64,000 nucleotides of DNA, from contig NZ_JBPWQE010000001.1 of assembly GCF_051811025.1 (NCBI RefSeq), positions 5,270,001-5,334,000 of the forward strand, written 5' to 3'. Below the pieces are notes generated by a model that was given only the letters and a program-made list of their open reading frames with translations, was not told the DNA's origin and did not search any database. How positions within the stretch are numbered: position 1 is the first letter of the stretch; each line of letters opens with the position of its first letter. The DNA comes from Tardiphaga sp051811025 (GTDB lineage Bacteria; Pseudomonadota; Alphaproteobacteria; Rhizobiales; Xanthobacteraceae). A program made the translations under genes and the position numbers. Shown here in pieces: positions 61,501 to 64,000 of this stretch.

Positions 61501-61618
61501 GTTCATGATGATGGACGACGTCGGACAATTGGCATGGCGCTTCGGGCGCAAGCTGCTGGCGTCGAGCGGCGAGGAAGACCCGCAAAACGGTCAGCCACCC
61601 GCCGCCCCGCACAAATAG
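58508..61618 (+). CDS. RND-family inner-membrane transporter (HAE1/AcrB-like)
   Basis: A 1036-residue proton-driven transporter with 12 membrane segments and two large periplasmic loops. The N-terminus (WSIRHPLPSIVFSIILLVLG) and the proton-relay Asp pair in GILVDDAIVEIENI (segment 4) are typical of the HAE1 group; the second half has GIVTKNAIMLVEFA and MTTVAMVAGMMPSALAFGAG. It is coupled to both adaptor genes (TAATG before, nine bases after). No outer-membrane channel gene is present nearby. Substrate unknown. Confidence 0.95.
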   Translation: MAMNISAWSIRHPLPSIVFSIILLVLGWISFTKLAITRLPSADIPVISVAVSQFGAAPAELEAQVTKTIEDGVSGVEGVRHISSSITDGLSVTTVQFALETNTDRALNDVKDAVTRVRANLPQNVNEPLIQRVDVIGLPIVTYAAISPGKTPEQLSWFVDDVVKRALQGVRNVAQVERIGGVEREILVSLDPDRLQAAGLTAVDVSRRLRGTNVDLAGGRAEIGKNDQAIRTLAGAKTLNELAGTMISLPSGGEVRLEDLGTVTDTIADRRTFARFNGEPVVALGIKRSKGASDVVVAAAVQKRIDALKASYPDVDLKLIDTSVDFTKGNYEAAISTLFEGAALAVIVVFFFLRDLRATVIAAISLPLSIFPAFWAMDLLGFSLNLVSFLAITLSTGILVDDAIVEIENIVRHMRMGKSPYRAALEAADEIGLAVIAISLTIIAIFVPASFMSGIAGQFFKQFGITVSVQVFFSLLAARFVTPVLAAYFLKDHKHNDPPPGRILQAYNKLVTLSVKRYYVTVLFGLAVFALSIWSIQLLPQGFLPAQDTARSLMAMELPPGSQLAYTEKVTEDIVARLRKRPEVKSVFVDGGHVPPGTYEVRRAALIINYTPKSERDSAHTQRLLELDISKELESVPDIRYWFLDENGLRAISLVVTGTDSNIVANVASELATQMKRIPLISNVISETSLDRPELRVQPRADLAARLGVSTESLSETIRVATIGDVGPALAKFDAGDRLVPIRVQLEDTARADFQILEQLRVPLGGGRGGVPLSVVADIKLDQGPTSINRYDRERQATVAADLVGTAALGDALKKIYELPVMKSLPKNVSVKQSGDAESLNELADGFATAISAGLMMVYAVLVLLFGTFLQPITILFSLPLSIGGAILALLLTGKQLTTPVWIGILMLMGIVTKNAIMLVEFAVEAIREGKPREVAIIDAGMKRARPIVMTTVAMVAGMMPSALAFGAGGEFRSPMALAIIGGLIFSTALSLLFVPAMFMMMDDVGQLAWRFGRKLLASSGEEDPQNGQPPAAPHK

Positions 61619-61627
61619 GCACATGCA

Positions 61628-62533
61628 ATGACCCTGTCCGTCGCCTCTTCCAAGCGAACCACCACATGGGCCAGATTGCTGGTCGCGCTGTCGCTATGCG
61701 TGTTCACGCAGCCGGCTCTGGCCGCCGACGATCCTGCTGATGCTCCGAAGGGTGCAGCAGTGACCGTGCTGACCGCCGCGAAGTCCTGCTTCTCTGCCAC
61801 GGTCGAAGTCTCCGGCATCCTGATCCCGCGCGAGGAAGTCTCGATCCGTCCCGATCGTCCGGGCCTCAAGGTCGCAGAGGTCATGGTCGATGCCGGCGAG
61901 AACGTCACCGCGGGCCAGATCCTCGCACGCCTGACGCCACCGGAAGGCGGATCGCTTCAAGTTCAGGCCACGGTCGCAGGATTGGTCAGCGCCTCGTCCG
62001 CCGTGGTCGGATCGCTTGCATCGGCCAAGGGCGAGGCTCTTTTCAACATCATCGCGCGGAGCGAGTTCGAATTCATCGGCCAGGTACCGACGCGCGACCT
62101 GCCGAAGCTGAAAGTCGATCAGCCGGTCAAGGTCAAGGTGATCGGCGCTGGAGAGCTGGACGGTAAAGTGAAACGCGTCGCCTCCACCGTGGAGCCCAAC
62201 AGCCAGCTCGGCCAGGTCGTGGTCTCGATCACCTCGGCCCGGCGGCTGATGAGCAATTCCTACGCGCGTGCCATCATCAAAACTGGCGAAAGCTGCGGCG
62301 TCTCAGTGCCATTGACTGCCGTTCTCTACAGTGCCGGCGGCACCGTCGTGCAGGTGGTCCGGCGGCAGCGTATCGAGACGCGGCGCGTCGAGGTCGGCCT
62401 GATGTCAGGCGGCCGTGTCGAAGTGCGTGAAGGTTTGAACGACGGCGATGTGATTGTCGCGCGCGCGGGAGCATTGCTGCGCGAAGGCGATCCGGTTCGT
62501 CCGGTAATGGCTAACGCAGACGCTAACAAGTAA
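61628..62533 (+). CDS. RND efflux adaptor (MFP) subunit, hairpin-less, second copy
   Basis: A 301-residue exported protein (signal peptide about 1-32, LLVALSLCVFTQPALA). Like the first adaptor, it lacks the alpha-hairpin: VAEVMVDAGENVTAGQILAR and LQVQATVAGLVSAS are nearly adjacent. Conserved C54 (SCFSA) and C223 (SCGVSVP) sit at matching places. The two adaptors may form a hetero-oligomer, as TriA/TriB do with one pump. Third gene of the RND operon; it converges on the second pseudocaspase gene with a 15-base gap. Confidence 0.87.
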   Translation: MTLSVASSKRTTTWARLLVALSLCVFTQPALAADDPADAPKGAAVTVLTAAKSCFSATVEVSGILIPREEVSIRPDRPGLKVAEVMVDAGENVTAGQILARLTPPEGGSLQVQATVAGLVSASSAVVGSLASAKGEALFNIIARSEFEFIGQVPTRDLPKLKVDQPVKVKVIGAGELDGKVKRVASTVEPNSQLGQVVVSITSARRLMSNSYARAIIKTGESCGVSVPLTAVLYSAGGTVVQVVRRQRIETRRVEVGLMSGGRVEVREGLNDGDVIVARAGALLREGDPVRPVMANADANK

Positions 62534-62548
62534 ACGCGATGGGAAAGC

Positions 62549-63415
62549 TTAGCTGCCGGCTTTGGCCGTTGCGCTGTCACCGAGCAGGATGTCCTCAACC
62601 AGTGACGACGACACCGCAGGAACCTGCTCACCGGCGGTCGCGCGGGTAACAGCAACGCGGGTGTTGGTGAAGACGGACTCGGCACTCGCCGGCTTGGCCT
62701 TCATGTTCTTCAGCAATTCGGTTGCGAGCAGGCTGTTCTGACCATCCACATCGTCGGCAACCTTGCCCGGCGTCGCCGAGGTCAGGATCAACGCATTCTC
62801 AGGAACATCGATCGGCGCGAGACCACGGGAGTAACCGCGGAAGCGACGCTCATAGGGATTGCGGCGGGACGCATCCAGCACGACCAGTTTGGCCTGGGCA
62901 CCCTGCTCCTTCATGATATCGAGAACGGCCTCGACGCTCATGCCATCGCGGCGGATGTCACGCTCTTTCCAGATCGCGGCATCAACCGGGATCATGTAGC
63001 TCTGGCGGCCGACCTGAACGCCATAGCCACCGAAATATAGCATCACGACGGTTTCAGGCTTGATCTTGGCCTTCAGGCGTTCGACGGCGCGGGTCATATC
63101 ATCACGGGTGGCGTCTTCCACCACATCGACGTCGAAACCGTCGCGGCGAAGTGCGCTCGTCATGGCGCGTGCATCATTGATCGGCTGGCTCAGCGGCGCG
63201 CCAGCGTCGGGGTAATGACCGTTGCCGATCACCAGCGCGATGCGCGACGCCTTCGTCACGGGATTGATCGTCCCGGTCACCGTCTCGGCCTGTGCGGCTT
63301 CCAGCGAGCGCTTGTTCAGCGCGGCATTGGCGCCAAGCACCAGCGACACCAGACCGACAAAAGCTGCGGCCACAGTGATCGAGCGACGGGATACGCGAAA
63401 CTGCCGTACGTTCAT
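62549..63415 (-). CDS. Membrane-anchored pseudocaspase, second copy
   Basis: A 288-residue protein with an N-terminal membrane anchor or signal (about 12-33, ITVAAAFVGLVSLVLGANAA) and a caspase fold (about 57-275). RIALVIGNGHYPD matches the first copy. The His motif is FGGYG (Y131 for His) and the Cys motif is DASR (S183). Stretches such as QSYMIPVDAAIW, RRDGMSVEAVL and DASRRNPYERRFRGYS align with the protein at 55015, so the two are paralogs; this one lacks linker and TPRs. The ATG at 63415 is preferred (AGGA eight bases upstream) over one at 63433. It points toward the RND operon. Confidence 0.87.
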   Translation of the reverse strand: MNVRQFRVSRRSITVAAAFVGLVSLVLGANAALNKRSLEAAQAETVTGTINPVTKASRIALVIGNGHYPDAGAPLSQPINDARAMTSALRRDGFDVDVVEDATRDDMTRAVERLKAKIKPETVVMLYFGGYGVQVGRQSYMIPVDAAIWKERDIRRDGMSVEAVLDIMKEQGAQAKLVVLDASRRNPYERRFRGYSRGLAPIDVPENALILTSATPGKVADDVDGQNSLLATELLKNMKAKPASAESVFTNTRVAVTRATAGEQVPAVSSSLVEDILLGDSATAKAGS

Positions 63416-63765
63416 AAGATCATTCCTGCTCATCGTTCACGCGCAACCGTGGGTCGCGCGAACGTCGAAATAGGTTTGAAGGGATGCCAAACCAATGAAT
63501 ATCAAATGCGCTCAATTTGCGGCATCGCAGCAAACTGGTTGTTAACCCGCCGGGGCCACCCGGGCAACCGGTAAAGGTCGGGATTTAAGACAGGGTTACT
63601 GACTGACCGGGCTAAGGTCTTGAACGGGCTTGCGCTTCACGCAATTGTAATCTCGACCGATTCGTGCAACTTTTCAAAGGCTTGCAGGTATCGGGAGGCG
63701 ATTGCGCCGCAGCAGCGGCGGGCGGTTTTCGAAGCGTGCGCAGGGACCGCACTGAAAGAAACCTC
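63416..63765. other. Intergenic region upstream of the last gene
   Basis: About 350 bases shared by the divergent second pseudocaspase and the right-edge gene. I see no gene, strong hairpin or clear operator. Short frames on either strand lack motifs and ribosome sites. Confidence 0.55.
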
Positions 63766-64000
63766 ATGGGTGTGACTTATTTTGCCGGCGCCGCATACCG
63801 CGCGCTGACAGCCAGCAAGGACGGCCCGTCGCTCTACGACCTCTGCGACCCCCTTTTTCACAAGCACACCGGCGGCGACGCCCATATCGTCAAGTTCTAC
63901 AAAACCGCGCTCAACAATGCCGCGCTCCGCCCGTTACTCTGCCGCGCCGGCCTGTCCGAGTTGCGCGATCCCTCCCGGTTTAAAGCCATACAGCAGGCCC
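63766..64000 (+). CDS. Hypothetical protein, 3' end cut by window edge
   Basis: A frame open to the right edge begins at an ATG (63766) after GAAAGAAACC; an in-frame GTG 30 bases earlier is also possible. The 78 visible residues (MGVTYFAGAAYRALTASKDG ...) contain no signal peptide, membrane segment or family motif that I recognise. Codon use is like that of neighbours. Function unknown. Confidence 0.65.
   Translation, partial: MGVTYFAGAAYRALTASKDGPSLYDLCDPLFHKHTGGDAHIVKFYKTALNNAALRPLLCRAGLSELRDPSRFKAIQQA

Overview
The window reads as chromosome of an alphaproteobacterium of the Nitrobacteraceae/Bradyrhizobiaceae group (Bradyrhizobium, Rhodopseudomonas, Afipia or Tardiphaga-like). The evidence is the GC-rich coding sequence, GcrA, a SAM-II riboswitch ahead of metZ, the duplicated-domain dCTP deaminase, the order phoR-pstSCAB-phoU-phoB, and several palindromic intergenic repeat families of the kind common in that group. 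I see no rRNA, tRNA, CRISPR array, insertion sequence, prophage or attachment site. Genes are dense, and many neighbours are coupled by ATGA, GTGA, TAATG or TGATG overlaps.

Layout. 1-5.8 kb: a truncated unknown gene, galactarate dehydratase (garD), a nucleoside-sugar-epimerase-like SDR, and an aldo/keto reductase divergent from a LysR regulator. 6-9.4 kb: a small beta-barrel Omp, dcd, and riboswitch-controlled metZ. 9.4-12.4 kb: an OpgC-type membrane acyltransferase with two SGNH-fold proteins, one of which has lost catalytic residues. 12.6-19.3 kb: apaG, a repeat-rich gap, hslO, an APH(6)-type kinase, argF-argD and gcrA. 19.5-27.7 kb: the complete Pho regulon core with a Pho box, plus a UPF0104 membrane protein. 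28-33 kb: a BON/OmpA operon, a polysaccharide deacetylase, a CBS-BON protein and an SDR. 33.4-37.7 kb: a biuret-utilisation operon (biuret amidohydrolase, permease, allophanate hydrolase). 37.7-46.7 kb: a chemoreceptor, pcaIJ, a form-II cox (molybdenum hydroxylase) operon and a CaiB-type CoA-transferase. 46.9-54.7 kb: tyrosine/hydroxyphenylacetate catabolism through homogentisate (hppD, hmgA, a flavin hydroxylase with a small DUF2783 partner, an atypical MBL protein) with Lrp and MarR regulators, and a lactonase-like MBL enzyme. 55-63.4 kb: an RND transporter with two unusual adaptor subunits and an OmpA-like protein, bracketed by two caspase-fold proteins that both lack the His/Cys dyad.

How the parts work together. 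The biuret operon turns biuret into allophanate and then ammonia plus CO2, so it is a nitrogen-scavenging unit. The aromatic block feeds 4-hydroxyphenylpyruvate and probably hydroxyphenylacetate into homogentisate and opens its ring; the later enzymes (maleylacetoacetate isomerase, fumarylacetoacetase) are not in the window. The Pho block is a textbook phosphate-starvation module.

The best candidates for undescribed biology are the 55-63.4 kb locus (pseudocaspases, hairpin-less twin-cysteine adaptors, RND pump, no TolC gene, helically phased repeats in front of the OmpA gene) and the opgC / pseudo-SGNH / SGNH operon, which looks like a periplasmic glycan acyl-modification unit.
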